Assembly (NCBI RefSeq): GCF_905220415.1
Contig: NC_059558.1
Span: 6,212,501-6,276,500, forward strand
Direction of reading: 5' to 3'
Origin: Colias croceus
Lineage: Eukaryota; Arthropoda; Insecta; Lepidoptera; Pieridae
Length of the DNA: 64,000 nt
The translations under genes and the position numbers were made by a program. Positions within the stretch are counted from its first letter, which is position 1. Each line of letters starts with the position of its first letter. Below are positions 34,434 through 48,000 of this stretch, one piece after another. Under the pieces are notes generated by a model. That model was not told the origin of the DNA. It saw nothing but the letters and a program-made list of their open reading frames with translations, and did not search any database.

Positions 34434-34683
34434 ACTGTTTCAAATATACTGTATACATTGTAATACATATTCAATATACTACATTTTTTTAAAAGGCCTT
34501 TGTTTTTAATTGTAAAAAACGTGCGAAACTGATGATTTTTTTTTTAATTTGCAAGTACTTACTTAAAGAGTACAATTATAATAATTATAACATAAAGCTC
34601 TCATAAATCTATAAATATTTTTTGAACTGGATTTGATAGCATTTTATATTCATTCTAATCGATTTATAATAATTGTGGGCGAT

Positions 34684-34977
34684 ATTAAGGGTCAACTCAC
34701 ACCAAAAGAGCGGCGAAGCGCAGCGAAGCGGAGCGCAGTTTCAGTGCCATATGAATTTTAACTTTATTTTCATTACTATAATACTTATTATCGCATGAGA
34801 AACTCGAACGAGTCGAGAAACGAATTCCGCGGAATTCCAGCGGCGCCGCGGGCTCGAGTTTCTCAGGCGGTAATAAGTTTTATAGTAATGACAATAAAGT
34901 AAAAATTCATATGACACGGAAACTGCGCTCCACTTCGCTGCGCTTCGCCGCTCTTTTGGTTTGAGTTGACCCTTAAT
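34684..34977. mobile_element. Fold-back MITE between converging genes
   Basis: About 294 bp. Inverted arms 'attaagggtcaactca' and complement continue through 'ccaaaagagcggcgaagcgc' and 'cattactataatacttatta'. The GC-rich loop is 'ccgcggaattccagcggcgc'. It sits in the gap between the eIF2-alpha and EndoG stop codons. Confidence 0.93.
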
Positions 34978-35139
34978 CTAACGGGGTGTTTTAAATAAAA
35001 AACAGGCATTTTAATTTGATATGTATTTAAAAACAAATAATTTCAACATCATATAATATTCACAATAAAGATCATCAATAATAAATCTATTTACACTATT
35101 ATAACTAGTTAATTAAAATAATAAAATTGCACTATGCAT

Positions 35140-37771
35140 TTACACTTTTTTCCCGTTAATCGTCGTCAATTTACTTCTATGTATTTTGTCAAAGAATAAA
35201 AGTCCGGCCGCTTTTTCTATTGTCTCTGGTGGCACCTGTAAAATAAAAAAGAGCCATTTTAATTTTCAAGAGGAAATAGATTTAATTTAGAACTACAATT
35301 TAAGATATTCTAATCTTTGGTCTTAGTGTGTGCGTGCCTTGTAATCAACTATTAAATTCAAACATTTCTTTCTTTTTTCTTATCGAAACATAATAGCGAT
35401 ATCTATACTAATATTATAAAGCTCAAGAGTTAATCAAGAGATAGATTTTGGTGTTAGATGGCCCATTTAACGAGGAAGGTTTTAAGCTATATAATATTAT
35501 CATTATAACAGGAGCGTAGCCACGCGGGTGAAATCGCGAAGCGCAGCCAGTTTAAAGTAAACAATATCATTAAAATATACCAAAGCCAATCATTTAGTCA
35601 TTCATTTCAGAAATTAACAATATTCATACAGAAAAATAACAATATTTACCATATATGAGGACACAGGAGTCTCATCAGATAGCTTCTGATTAGGCATAAC
35701 ATAGGACTCCATATGCAAGCTGCCGTCTGGAGCCTCACACACTACAACTTTGTAGAAATGTGTGGGAACGGCTACTGTGTTTGCACCTATCACTTGATAC
35801 TTTACATATGATTTGCCGTCTGCCTCTCTCCTATAATTATAAATAAATTGCTTTTTTTTAATTTGTTAACTCCTAAGTGTTGCCAGTGCAAATAAAAAAA
35901 TACAGATAGTCTATGGTTAAAGAGAATTAAATGAACATTTTTTTATAAATATTGAATGGCAAAGAAGTAATAATATAATAAGAAATAGTAAATTATAAAA
36001 CTCATAAAATTACTTTATTGCTATGAAAAGTTATATTCATACTTAGAATGTAAGAGCTAGCACGCACGAGCAACTTTTGTCTCCGCAACTATTTTGTCTC
36101 TTCCATCAATTGTATGGGGAGTTGCGTCGCTACGTGCGCGCACTTTCATACTAGCCCATGGGTGGGAGAGACAAAATAATGCGGAGACAAAGTTACTCGT
36201 GCGCGCTACCTCTAAGGTATTTTAATTAAATAATGTGTTGTGATAGAAATACAATTTTAATAGATTTTATAAATAAAATATTACCTGGGTAAGTATAATG
36301 GACCAGTACAGCAATAAACATTATCATACACTTTTGTCAGCTTCCTTACATGTTTTTCCAGTCTATTCCATGAATCTCTATTGAAACCTTGACCCACCTG
36401 AAAAGGTATATCATTTCTTTAGTTTTTTAATTACTATTGAGTAGAATATTTCACATTATTTATTAGTTGTAAATTTATCTGTAATAATAAAGACTTATTG
36501 AGTACACCATTTTGCATTCTATATAAGTTTAAACTCCAATACAGTTTCAAAAAATTACAATCAATTAAAGGATTCAAGGATCAAAATCTTCTATAATAAT
36601 AAGTTAGAGGTACTGATTAAATTCTATTATTCTATTCTATTATTATTTAATATTTTTACACTACTCTGAAAGTGCAATATAACTGAATGAAAATTACATA
36701 CCTGTGGGGCCATATTAGTCAAGAAGAATGTCTGGTCAACATGCCTCTGTGCTAGACGATGGTTACCAGCCGCAGCCATGTGGCCACGGTCAAATCCCGA
36801 TCCCTTATAGTCACTGTTCTGTGACCTGAAGCATAATTCATAAAAATAAATAACAATTGACAAAATTTTGGCCAAATGCATATGGAATTTAAACATGTTG
36901 ATGTAAGCTTATAGAAATATGACAAAAAACATGTTTCTTCCTGCTTCAAAACCAAAATTTTTATACAGGCCACACATAAGGTATTGTTTTTTTTTGTGTT
37001 CTCTAATTGACTTGTTAATATGTATTGTTTCCTTTTTCCATGCAATATTACCCTTTTATACCTTTAATTAAAATGAGACATCAGCTTCAAATTGTTTGCA
37101 GACCCACATTTAATACATACCTAAAGAACGGATGAATGCTCTCATCAGGCTTGAAGTCACATTTGCTTCTATCCACAGCATCATTCTTGCTTACATGATC
37201 CTTGGTTATGTGCTCAAACACCCAATGAGGAACCCGCGTGCGACGATCATAGGAGAGCACGAAATCATCATACGAGCGCACATTGTCCAGACCCGGGAAC
37301 CCATATTTCATTATTTCTGAAATCTAAAAGGGTGAAAATTTACTAAGACAGTTTGTGTATGATAATTTTAATCTGTAAACGTTACCATTAGATAAATGAA
37401 AAGGTATAGAGACATAAATAATGTTTCATAAAGCGGAATTCCTGTTTTGTTTGTGCAAATATATATAATGTAATTATTAATTCGATGTGTATGATGGTTA
37501 CCTACTATGTGGATCGTGCAGTAAGTTACGTTAATGGAATGATTAAAACTTTATAATGAATTAAACATACCCTTTCTTTCGCTCCACCTCCTTCTGTATA
37601 CGGTACTGCAGCAGATACAGTCCCAAATATTGGTAATGCAGGTAAACTTCGTAATGTTTTTCCGTTTACTAGGGATTCATCGTTTTTATTCTTTCCTTTA
37701 TATCCCACAAAATAACCAGCTAATCCTACTGCGCTTAATTGCGCTATATGTAGAAGTCGTTTTGATATCAT
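35140..37771 (-). CDS. EndoG: Mitochondrial endonuclease G
   Basis: Six coding exons: 37571-37771, 37121-37323, 36702-36825, 36285-36397, 35650-35830, 35140-35235. They sum to 918 nt (305 residues), normal for the family. It is a beta-beta-alpha metal nuclease of the mitochondrial intermembrane space that cuts nucleic acid. A short hydrophobic N-terminus (IAQLSAVGLAGYFVGYKG) serves targeting and anchoring. The catalytic motif is 'SGFDRGHMAAAGNH', with His about residue 150. The metal-site region is 'FFLTNMAPQVGQGFNRDSWN'. The C-terminal part contains 'VPTHFYKVV' and 'MPNQ'. The start is the first Met of exon 1, facing mitochondrial PheRS. Confidence 0.96.
35400..35560 (+). repeat. SINE-like repeat in EndoG intron 5
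   Basis: 'tatactaatattataaagct' then 'ggcccatttaacgaggaagg' to 'atcgcgaagcgcagccagtt'. Same type as 53325-53510. Confidence 0.75.
36053..36213. mobile_element. Fold-back MITE, copy 2 (EndoG intron 4)
   Basis: 'agagctagcacgcacgagca' to its complement. It shares 'tgtctccgcaactattttgt' and 'ggggagttgcg-cgctacgtg' with 34018-34170. The left arm is longer and the right arm more decayed. Confidence 0.9.
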
Positions 37772-38289
37772 TGTTTTATTTTTAAATTGTTCTTATATAA
37801 TTAAAAAGGTTAAAACCTTTTATTTAAGGTTAACAAATAACAGCTGTGTTATTGTTCTATATATTGACAGCGTGTTGACAGTACTAACAGAGAACAGTTG
37901 ATGTGTTTAGGAATAATAAAATTAAGTGATAAAAATGAATAATCATTACATAATCGTACATATTAAAAAGTTATACGTTAAATTTAGTAAATTGAATTAA
38001 TTAGTCACTACCTTATTCTGTTAAACGTAGAAAATGTACAGCTGATAATTTTTATTATCTAAGTGATTAAATCTGTATTTACATTTTATCTAATTTCACT
38101 GTCAAAATATATCAAAGTCAACGTCAAGTTGAGATCTAGGTCTAAGTTAAGAATTTTTAATAAAAATGTGTAAATATTAAAAATAAAACTCTAAAATAAT
38201 ACAAATTATTACAGAACTGTTCAAATATACATCATTGATGCCATAAGTGACATAATTTGAACACATCCTGGAGAAAAAATAAAAGAACA
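37772..38289. promoter_or_regulatory. Shared divergent promoter, EndoG / mitochondrial PheRS
   Basis: The 518 bp between the two start codons must hold both 5' UTRs and promoters. It is AT-rich without an evident TATA box at a fixed place. Shared control of two mitochondrial proteins is inference. Confidence 0.65.
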
Positions 38290-40430
38290 ATGACGATAAT
38301 TCTAACAAGAACGCGAATATTATACACTTACCTTTTCAAGCCCAATTTCAGTACAGCGGCCAAATCTGTGGCCTCTATTCAAATAAACAATAAAGAATAT
38401 GCTACAGATGATTATACAAATGTTACGCCAAAAATAATATCATATTTAAATAGGAATTTACACTTGCAAAAGGGCCATCCACTGTCCATGGTGCGGCAGC
38501 GAATTGTGAATTATTTTTACTCATCATTTACGCATGGAGGAAACCCAACATTCAGTGTATACGATAACTTATCACCGATTGTCTCTACGAAGCAGAACTT
38601 TGATGATTTGCTTATACCAATTGACCATGTTAGTAGGGCTAAGTCGGATTGTTATTACGTAAATAATTCTTTACTTCTGCGAGCTCACATGACAGCACAT
38701 CAAAGTGAGTTGCTTCGGGCTGGTCTGGATAACTTTCTCATGATTGGTGATGTATATAGAAGGGATGAAATTGACTCTACACATTTTCCAGTTTTTCATC
38801 AGGTGAGTTTGTTTATTATATATTTTAGAGGTTGACTTGAGATAAAATCTAATAAAAACATCAATAATTAAGCGATTTAGGAACACAGTTATACAGTTCT
38901 CAATCTAAAAAAATGGTTTTGGAAACAGTTCACAAATTTAATAAAACTATAAATAACCATATCTAATACAACCACATGTTTTTTCAGTTTATAGATAAGG
39001 TCGATGTCACTAATTTAATTTTTTAACATTTGGTTTGCCTTTTTATTTATCATTTTGATGATACTCTTAAAAATTACTTATAAAATATCAGTCATCTTCC
39101 AGGTAGATGCTGTACGATCTCAACTTAAGGAACAATTATTTGAAAACCACCCTAATCTAGAAATATTTGAAAAGTCATTTACTGATAACCCACAAACATT
39201 TAAGAATACAATTGACGATCCAACAAAACAGAGCTGCCATACATTAGAAGCCACTAAATTGATGGAAGCACAATTAAAAAATCATCTAATCGGTTTGGTA
39301 AAAGCACTATTCGGAGATGATATTAAACACAGATGGGTTGACGAATACTTTCCCTTCACGCATCCTTCCTGGGAGCTAGAGATCTTCTATGAAAATAAAT
39401 GGATGGAAGTTCTAGGCTGTGGTATTGTGCGAAATGAAATACTTGCCAATGCCGGACCTAATAATAGCATAGCATACGCATTTGGTCTAGGTTTGGAAAG
39501 ACTGGCCATGGCGCTATACAAAATACCAGACATTCGGCTCATGTGGAGTACCGATTCCGGATTTTTAATGCAATTTCAGGATAAAGAGCTAAATGCCAAG
39601 ATATCATATAAACCGGTGTCTATATACCCTCAATGTAGCAACGATTTGTCATTTTGGTTACCTCCTAATTATACTATAGATACTTTCATGAGTAACGACT
39701 TTTATGACTTGGTGAGGGATGTTGGAGGTGATATTGTAGAACAGGTTAGTATCATTTGTCTATACCATAGAATAATCTAAGTTTTTGGGAAATGAAAACA
39801 TCTTTTCTAGATACCATACTGTATTATTAGAGTGGTATGTTTATTTATATGTATGTGCCTAAATTTTATCCGTCTAGTATTTAAGAAGAAATCTATAAAT
39901 TAAAAAATGTGTGCGAGTACTAGTGTACACACGTAAGAAGTGAAACTTCTTTATGACCTTATTTTTCAAAAAATAATTTACTATATACCTATGCAACTTT
40001 ACAGAAATACGTCGAATCACGATTCACGCGTGGTAGGGATAAGAAAAAGACGGCGCGCAACGGAAAAATGTCACGCGTAACGAAAAATGTTACACTAATT
40101 TTTTTTTCAACCCCAATAAAGAAGTTTCATTTCAAAAACCTTTCAAATTACATAGTTATACTTAGTTTGTGTCTGATACATGCACAATCTTACACATACA
40201 GACAAACAAAAATTTAATTTTATTCACATTTATGATCTAATATTTTTCTTAATCATTTACAGGTAAAACTGAAGGACAAATTCATACATCCAAAGACAAA
40301 GAAGCATAGCCTATGTTACAGTATTGTATACAGGCATTTAGAAAAAACTCTGACGCAAGCAGAAGTTAACCTCATCCATAAACAAATAGAGAAAGCGGCA
40401 GAACAAACCTTTGGAGTTGTTACTAGATAA
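38290..40430 (+). CDS. FARS2: Phenylalanine--tRNA ligase, mitochondrial
   Basis: Three coding exons: 38290-38802, 39103-39744, 40263-40430. All are phase 0, 440 residues, like other monomeric mitochondrial PheRS. It charges mitochondrial tRNA-Phe. A basic, Tyr/Leu-rich mitochondrial leader covers about residues 1-30. Class II motif 2 is 'VYRRDEIDSTHFPVFHQ'. The active-site region is 'WELEIFYENKWMEVLGCG'. Motif 3 is 'AFGLGLERLAMALYKIPDIR'. The C-terminal anticodon-binding fold starts 'YPQCSNDLSFWLP' and ends past 'CYSIVYRHLEKTLT'. The ATG at 38290 is chosen because an upstream in-frame extension has no ATG. An AATAAA lies at 40437, very close to the stop, and others further on. Confidence 0.96.
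39901..40133 (-). mobile_element. MITE in mitochondrial PheRS intron 2
   Basis: Reverse-orientation copy of 31507-31712. It shares 'actagtgtacacacgtaaga', 'gtcgaatcacg' and 'acgcgtggtagggataagaa'. It carries a short extra segment near 39970. Confidence 0.85.
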
Positions 40431-41104
40431 TGTGTTAATAAATCAGTTGATCTATATTGCCTTTAAATTATAAACGATACCTACCAAATTTACAATTGAA
40501 AATGCCGTATAGTATTACATATATTTGCTATTATTATATTATTATAATTATATAAAGTTGAATAGTTAAGTTTGAATGCTCTAATCTTAGGAACTCCTGG
40601 TTCAAATTGATAAATAGCCCGTTCATTGAGAAGGGTAAGACAAATTCAATTACAGCTAATTTAATTAAACCAACTTAAACTAAAAGAAAAATCATAAAAC
40701 GTTATTAGATTAAATCTTAAATAAGCCTTATAATAATTATTATAACCTTTTAGTTAACCACAATTCCTGCCAATAAATTATTTCATTTCATTTAAAAAAA
40801 TTCATACAACTTTAGTGTTCGTATTCACGTCGTTTTTCGTAATTTTAAACAAACTTGAAACTATGATTCTTTCATTTTTTCTTTTGAGTTAACAATACTA
40901 TGGGCCATGGCCCAATATTATTCGTAAAATTACTATTTTCGAATATTTCATGTTTTAAAAGCGCCATCTAGCGGAATAGTCTGATTAGCAATGACCCTCC
41001 ACTTGCCCTCCACACTCTATTGTCGAATATGATGGTTTTCTATGGAAGATGAGACGATAAAAATAACATGTATGAGGATTCAGGATAAGGATTAAATATA
41101 AACC
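40431..41104. other. Spacer between PheRS and the THAP gene
   Basis: 3' UTR and polyadenylation region of PheRS ('caataaatt' near 40771), then AT-rich sequence. No gene seen. Confidence 0.55.
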
Positions 41105-42020
41105 AGATAATACATATAGAAATATTTATTTCAAAATATGGAACAGAATTACATGATATCTATCAAACTACAAGTTTGTGGACACAACACCAATATTATA
41201 TACACTTACTTACCTATTACTAAACTTAAAAATACTTATGAGATATCCTTTAAGGATAACGTACAGAAATTATATACATTTAGGTATTTCTTTTCGAGTT
41301 GAGAATTATAAATTTCTATATACATTTAATGCAAATAGTTACTAGGTACTAGAAGAATACGGAACAAATCACAGATAACTATATAATATTAGTCAGAGAG
41401 AACAAATTTCGAGAGTTTGGACTAAGCACAATTATATCTTTACTTCAATAAATAATGAGTTTATAATAAGTTTACTTTGTAAAATGTAATATCACAGACA
41501 ACAAATCTTACAAAATTGTAAATTAGATTGTAAATTGTAAATTAGATTACAATGAGATAATATTATTGTGATGTTTTAAAATAGGTAGGTACTTATGCAG
41601 TGGTTTAAGTGCTTTTTAGTGCGACCAACCGTTGAGTTTGTAACCATACCCTGCTTTATTTAGCGATTTTCCCTAAATTGTAGTTTTGTACTAAAAATGA
41701 TAATAAAATTAAAATGGTCATCTCTCACAGCACCGTTTTGATTACGGCACTTTGTATCTTAAAGATACTTGTAATATGATTATTATTATGCAGTCAATTT
41801 CAAGCAATGACGACGTATTAGGTAACAATCCAAAAAATATACATAAGAGATCATTAGGGGCTATAGGTACCTTCGACCTTTAGGTTTTTAGGTTTTAAAT
41901 TGATACTGGTATAAATTCAATTCGAATTCGAGTCGGTTAAAAAAAATGTCCATTTAAATTATTATTCATGATTTTACTACACTTAAAAAAAAAGAAATTA
42001 TCATATCGAAATTAAATAAT
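41105..42020 (-). other. Probable 3' UTR of the THAP gene
   Basis: About 0.9 kb of AT-rich sequence after the stop at 42021. A reverse AATAAA ('tttatt') near 41126 could end the transcript. Confidence 0.5.
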
Positions 42021-45000
42021 TTATACACCTAAAATACAATCTTCTTCCGAATCATTTTCACACGCCTCAAGTTCAGGTTGTTCATCTAATTCCTCATCCA
42101 TCAACATATGATTTGGCATTTCTAACAAAGTCATATTTTCTTCAGATTGAGATTTTTCATTGTCATTTGCTTCATCGTTATTCGTGCTTGGAACACTGTA
42201 AGCTGCGATCTCAGATTGACGTTTGGCTTTCTTTGCTAAAGGTTCCTCATCAGATTCATCGGAATAATCATCTATAGTTTTCAATTGCGTTTTTTCGTGA
42301 CCTTCAGGCATATTTTTTTCTAATTTGCCGTCCTCATCTGAATCTGATATTTCTAAACGGAAGGGTTGATTTAAATGTTGTTTTCTTTTATTTACGGTAA
42401 CAATTTTCAATATCTTATTTGCATCCACTCTTTTGAAAATTCTATCGCTACGGATATCCTTGAATGTTTTAAGAACAGAAAATCCTTTGCTATCGTTTCT
42501 TAATATAGAAGGATGTATTGCTCGGAATAGTTTTACTGGTTTAGCTACACTTTCAGTTTCAATATTTACAGTTTCCCCTTTCTCAGTATCTTCAATTTCG
42601 GTGTTTGAAGGTTGTCCATCATTTTCAGTATCCTCTGTTAAATCAACTACAACGTCAGAGTTTGGAATGCCATGTTTAGTTTTTAACAACGGTTCACGCT
42701 TCTTAATACATACGTTCACAGATGACATCTCACCAGTCATAATATCTAATTTAAAGAAATTACTATTAATATCGAATGATGATTTCAGGTCGTTGTATGT
42801 TGTCACTATTTTAAGATCCGGCCGAGCAGCTAACGCGGCAAGAGCGGGCGGTGATTGTATGAAATCAGTCACAACCAATTCTTGCTCTACTGAAGTGGCA
42901 GGCAAAGGCGTTTGTACAGTTCCGTCCATTGGCAAAGGATTAATGGTCATTAAAAGATTTCGAGTAGGGGTCTCCGGTATTTTAGCGTCTTCCTCAGATA
43001 TGCCAGACATTTCCATCAAGTCTGATAATATCGTTTTTCGGCTAGTCATCGTTGCACCAGTACTTGGGTTTCCTAATAAAGATACTTCATCAGCACCCTT
43101 TTCTTGTTTATCAGAATTTTGTTCATCTTTATTTTTACCGTCCAGTAAATTATTCGTTTCTAAATAGTTAATATTGTCTAATGGTAAATCAGATATACTT
43201 TGAGTTTGATTTGTATTAGGCAAATTACTTGCGTCGCTCTGTTGCAGATCATCAACTTTATCCTCATTTTCATGCATAGCATTTTCATTTATTTCACTGT
43301 TTTCGTTATCTTCTTGATGATTATTGTTATCTGTTCCGCAGTCTGGCAGATTATTCGTCGTTGCGTTATTAAATAATGAAAATGTGTCAATATGTTTCTG
43401 AATATTATTTTTGATAGACTGCAATTCCTGTAGTTCATTTTGATCAAGTTCAACACCAGGTTCGATAGATACAGCCAGTTCTTTATTTGGCAATAACACA
43501 AAGTGAACGCCGTTTGGTAACAATATTTGAGGAGCTTCAAGAGGTAAGTCTGGGGGTCTATAATAAGGCCGACTAGTTAGTAAAATTTTATTGACACCAA
43601 TAAAAATTGGTGATGGTCTTGGTATCTCGTTACCTTTAAGTTTTACTTGAACTTTTTCTTGAGCTAATTTGTTGTAGCTATAAACAGTTTTAGGCATTTC
43701 TGGACGTTTTCTTAACCTACCTCTGACGGTTGATTTTGAATATTTGACTGAAAAGGTTTCAGACGACCGAGTTTCTGTAACCTCTGAATTAGGTTGTAAT
43801 TGTGACGACTGAGGTTGTGATTGAGTAACCAGAGGTTGTGGTAGGGATGTCACTAATATAGGTTGTTGAGATAAATCAGATATATTAGCCATTTGTAATG
43901 TTTGTCTGTCTTTATGTTCCGATATATTTGAAATATCTTGACTGTCAATCGAATTATCGATATTTATAGATTCAGGGACGAGAGAAGATATTTCAGGAGT
44001 ATTCAATGTCGTGTTATCTTCCATCGAATTAGTATCTACATTACTTTTTACTACGTCACTATCATCATCAGATAAAACAATTGGCTCAACAAGTTGCTGG
44101 TCCATTTTGGTTTTCCAAACTCCCCGTTTCAAAATTTTACCAAGAATATTACTACAACAACACACACAGTGAGTTTTGCATGTGTGAAAATCTTCATTAA
44201 CTCCTTTATTAGCAATTTTTTTACGAGCCCAACAACAATATTTTAATACGATATTTACATCATCAGAATTTTGTTTTAATGGCATTAAAACTGGCTTTTT
44301 CCCTCTTTTTTTATTTTTCTTTTGGACATCAAAATCAACATTTTGTTTATTGACACTAGTTTGAGCTACTGGCGTTGAATTTGTTTGCAGGGACACGACA
44401 TCTAATGTTTCTTTTAGTGTTTCACTCGATGTCGCACCAGTAGAAGATGATATCATTTTATGGTTTGAATTAGATTTCTTTTTCCGATAACAAATTTCAC
44501 CAGTGAAAAGCATCAACATTTTATCCACCGTATCAGACGCCAACAAAGCATCTTCACACCGGTAATTGGTCCTCGAAAGCCAAGGTATTCTAAGACGTTG
44601 CAGTCGTGCAGTTTTATAAATGGGTTTTTCTACAAGTTTTGTAGTTTTTTTCCCTCTTGAATCAGGACATAAAGTTGATAGTTTACTTAAACGATTCATA
44701 AGTTTATCTTGCATTGACTTTAATTTAACCGTTTTAGATGCATTTGAATTGATGTTTATGGAGGTCAGATCGGCGTCAGGAATAGTGTGTGGGGTTTGTA
44801 CAACGTCTACGCCGAGATTACTTATTTCAACTTCACCTGTGATATCTCTGTTAACGATTTCCACGTCTTGACCTCCAGTTTTACCGGTTGAATTTTCAAT
44901 GAATGTATCATTTTCTACCATTTCCACATCCTTGTCAGAAGAATGTGGACTAGCATTAAGTTTTATTGGGGGACTTTTGCTTTGAATGGGTGCGACTTCA

Positions 45001-48000
45001 GCACACAAAAGATTTTGATTAATACGACGCACTTCATTAATATCTGGCAAATTGACCACTTTATTCCTTTGAGATGACACGGTTTGTAACATTGGAGTTG
45101 CCGTTTGGCTGCTAGTATCGGGAAGTTCATTTGGTCGATCAACATTATTTATATTAGATATCCTTGCTGCACATAGCTCGGAACTAGATGTTCGTGGAAT
45201 TGGAGCTATCGGTCCTGGAATGCTTATTGCCTGTGTATATTCGTCTTTCAAATAAAGCGTTTTATATATAAGTTTTGTTTCGAAAGTTTTATGCAGGTCG
45301 ATGGTGACCGGTTGACATCTCTTTAAATAACGACGGTTTCGTTCGTAGCTTAGGAATCCAGAGGTCAAGCGTTTCAATCTTGTATTAAAATCAGGATTTT
45401 TACAAAGCTGTATCGGATTGTAGTTTTTAACGCGAGGTTTTTGCAAAAGCCAGCTTGATAATTTTATTCTATGTTTTTGAAAATCTATGGATTCCTCATC
45501 GCTAGAAGTGGCTAAGTCATTGTCAAAATTGTCTACATCGAATTCTTCTTCTGGTTCTTCTTTTGGTACTATTTTTGGTTCTTCTTTTACTTGTATATTT
45601 TGTTCTTGTTCTGGTTCTTCTTTTGGTTGTTTTAGTTCTTCCTTTGATTCTATTTTTTGTTCTTTTGGTTTGTCTTTTGGGTTTTCTTCTGTTTTGACGG
45701 CTTTGACATCAACTGGTTTGCTTTCGATGATCGCGCAATCTATGATCCTTCTGTCGCGTATTTGATCGTATTCCAAAAATTTAAAAACATCCATATGATC
45801 TAATTTTTTCGTATAAACAGTTGGAAATAATAAAAGTTTTAAGTCAACATTGCAACTTTCATTTTCTCCATTTGTATCTGTTACTTGTGCGTCTTCAATT
45901 TTAATTTTAATTTCGTCTGAAAAATAAAATAAAAAAATTAGCAAATACTTAATACGCTTTTAAAAAAATCCAAAACAAATTCTTGAAATACATACCTTTT
46001 ACATTGTCATCATCTTCATCATCAATCACAATACCATCATCAACAAACTGTATATCACTCGGCAGTACTTCAAAATTGTCTAAAAAATCTTTGTGTTGAA
46101 AGAACGCCAAACTATTTGCTTTTTCCGCTTCACTTTGATCAATAATAGCTTCAGGCTTTATGGAATTTAGCAAACTGTTTGCTTTCTCTGCTAAAATTTG
46201 ATCGTAAGAAACTTCGGGGTCAATACATTTTGGCAAGCTGTTTGCTTTCTCTGCTAAAATTTTATCATAAGAAGCTTCGGGCTCGATATATTTTGGCAAG
46301 CTGTTTGCTTTCTCTGCTAAAATTTGATCGTAAGAAACTTCGGGCTCAATACATTTTGGCAAGCTGTTTGCTTTCTCTGCTAAAATTTGATCATAAGAAG
46401 CTTCGGGCTCGATAGTTTTTGGTAAACTGTTTGCTTTCTCTGCTAAAATTTGATCATAAGACGCCTGGGGCTTCATGGATGTTGGCAAACTGTTTGCTTT
46501 CTCTGCTAAAATTTGATCATAAGAAGCTACGGGCTTCATAGATGTTGGCAAGCTATTTGCTTTCTCTGCTAAAATTTGATCATAAGACGCCTGGGGCTTC
46601 ATGGATGTTGGCAAACTGTTTGCTTTCTCTGCTAAAATTTGATCATAAGAAGCTACGGGCTTCATGGATGTTGGCAAACTGTTTGCTTTCTCTGCTAAAA
46701 TTTGATCATAAGAAGCTACGGGCTTCATAGATGTTGGCAAGCTATTTGCTTTCTCTGATAAAATTTGATCATCAATGGCTTCGAGCTTCGTCGACGTTGG
46801 CACAGCAACACTTGTGACACTTGCTATTTTAGGTAGCATGTCTTCCGTTGCTTCTACTTCCATCTCTTCGTCATCGTCTAATATATTTATAGCACTTTCC
46901 ATTTCCTTCGTAATAACTGAATTATTTACTAATTCATTTGTTACAGTACTATCATGCACCGGCAAATTATTTGAATTCAACATGTGTGTGCTATCCAAAT
47001 TTCCAGTACCTTCATAAGAAGTATCTATTTCGGTTTTTGTTTTAACTATTGCAATGCCACTTTCATCATCTTCAGTTATATCGTCGGTAACCTGGGTCGG
47101 GCTTCCTTCTGAGCTTTTAGTTTTATTGGAATATTCATTGTGGTCCTTTTCGTCTTCATTTTGATCAAAATCTGAATCATCATCATCACAGGGTGTTAGC
47201 TCATCCATATCATCGTCATCATCTGTTTCGTTTTCTACATTATCTTTGAGAGTATCATTTAGTAAAGTGGGAATCGTTTCACTTGCACTATTTGCATCAG
47301 CGGGTAGCGACTCATCTTCAATTTGTCCAAAAGGTGTTTCGCATGGGATATTTATTGACTCCAGTAATTTTAGACTGTCAGTTTCCTCAATGTCAATGGA
47401 GTCAATAAGTTCTTTTTTAATCTTAGCAGTAAATTTAGTCGTGTCACTATTTTCTTGATCTTTTTCACCCTCGTTATCAGAGTCAGAGTCACCTTCAAGA
47501 CTTATGGTTTCCACATTTTGTTCCACAAGTTCAACTTCGGGTTGCTCATCTGAAATGAGACACGTTTTAATACATTTTCTGTTTTTTATGATTCATTGGT
47601 ATAATTTTAAGTATTTATAAGTAACTTGTATTACCTTGTAGTTGTACCGGATTCTTCCGAGAAGCCGCTATCCTTTCATCCTAAAATTAATAATAGGGTT
47701 AATGGTTTAGACATTTTTAACTTAAAACATCTGATAATCTTGTTCTTTTATAAAAAATAAATTATAAGGCATTATATGTATGAAATTCATTAAATGAAAA
47801 TGAATTTACATAACTATTGCGTTAAGGGGCTGACAAGACCAAATTTAAGAGTGATTACGCTCTCGTTTACTCCCATACAATTGGACAGTGTGTGCAAACG
47901 AGAGCGCAATATCACTGTTACTTGGCGGGGCCAGGTCGTAGAAGAAAATAATAAGAAAATATGTGATTTAAGGAAAAGTGTGAACATATGCGAAATATGA

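Noticed and set aside
42433..43167. 244-codon plus-strand frame
   Set aside because: Antisense shadow of the acidic last exon of the THAP gene.
46179..46730. Plus-strand repeat-containing frames
   Set aside because: Reverse reading of the 63-bp coding repeat; the minus frame fits splice phases.
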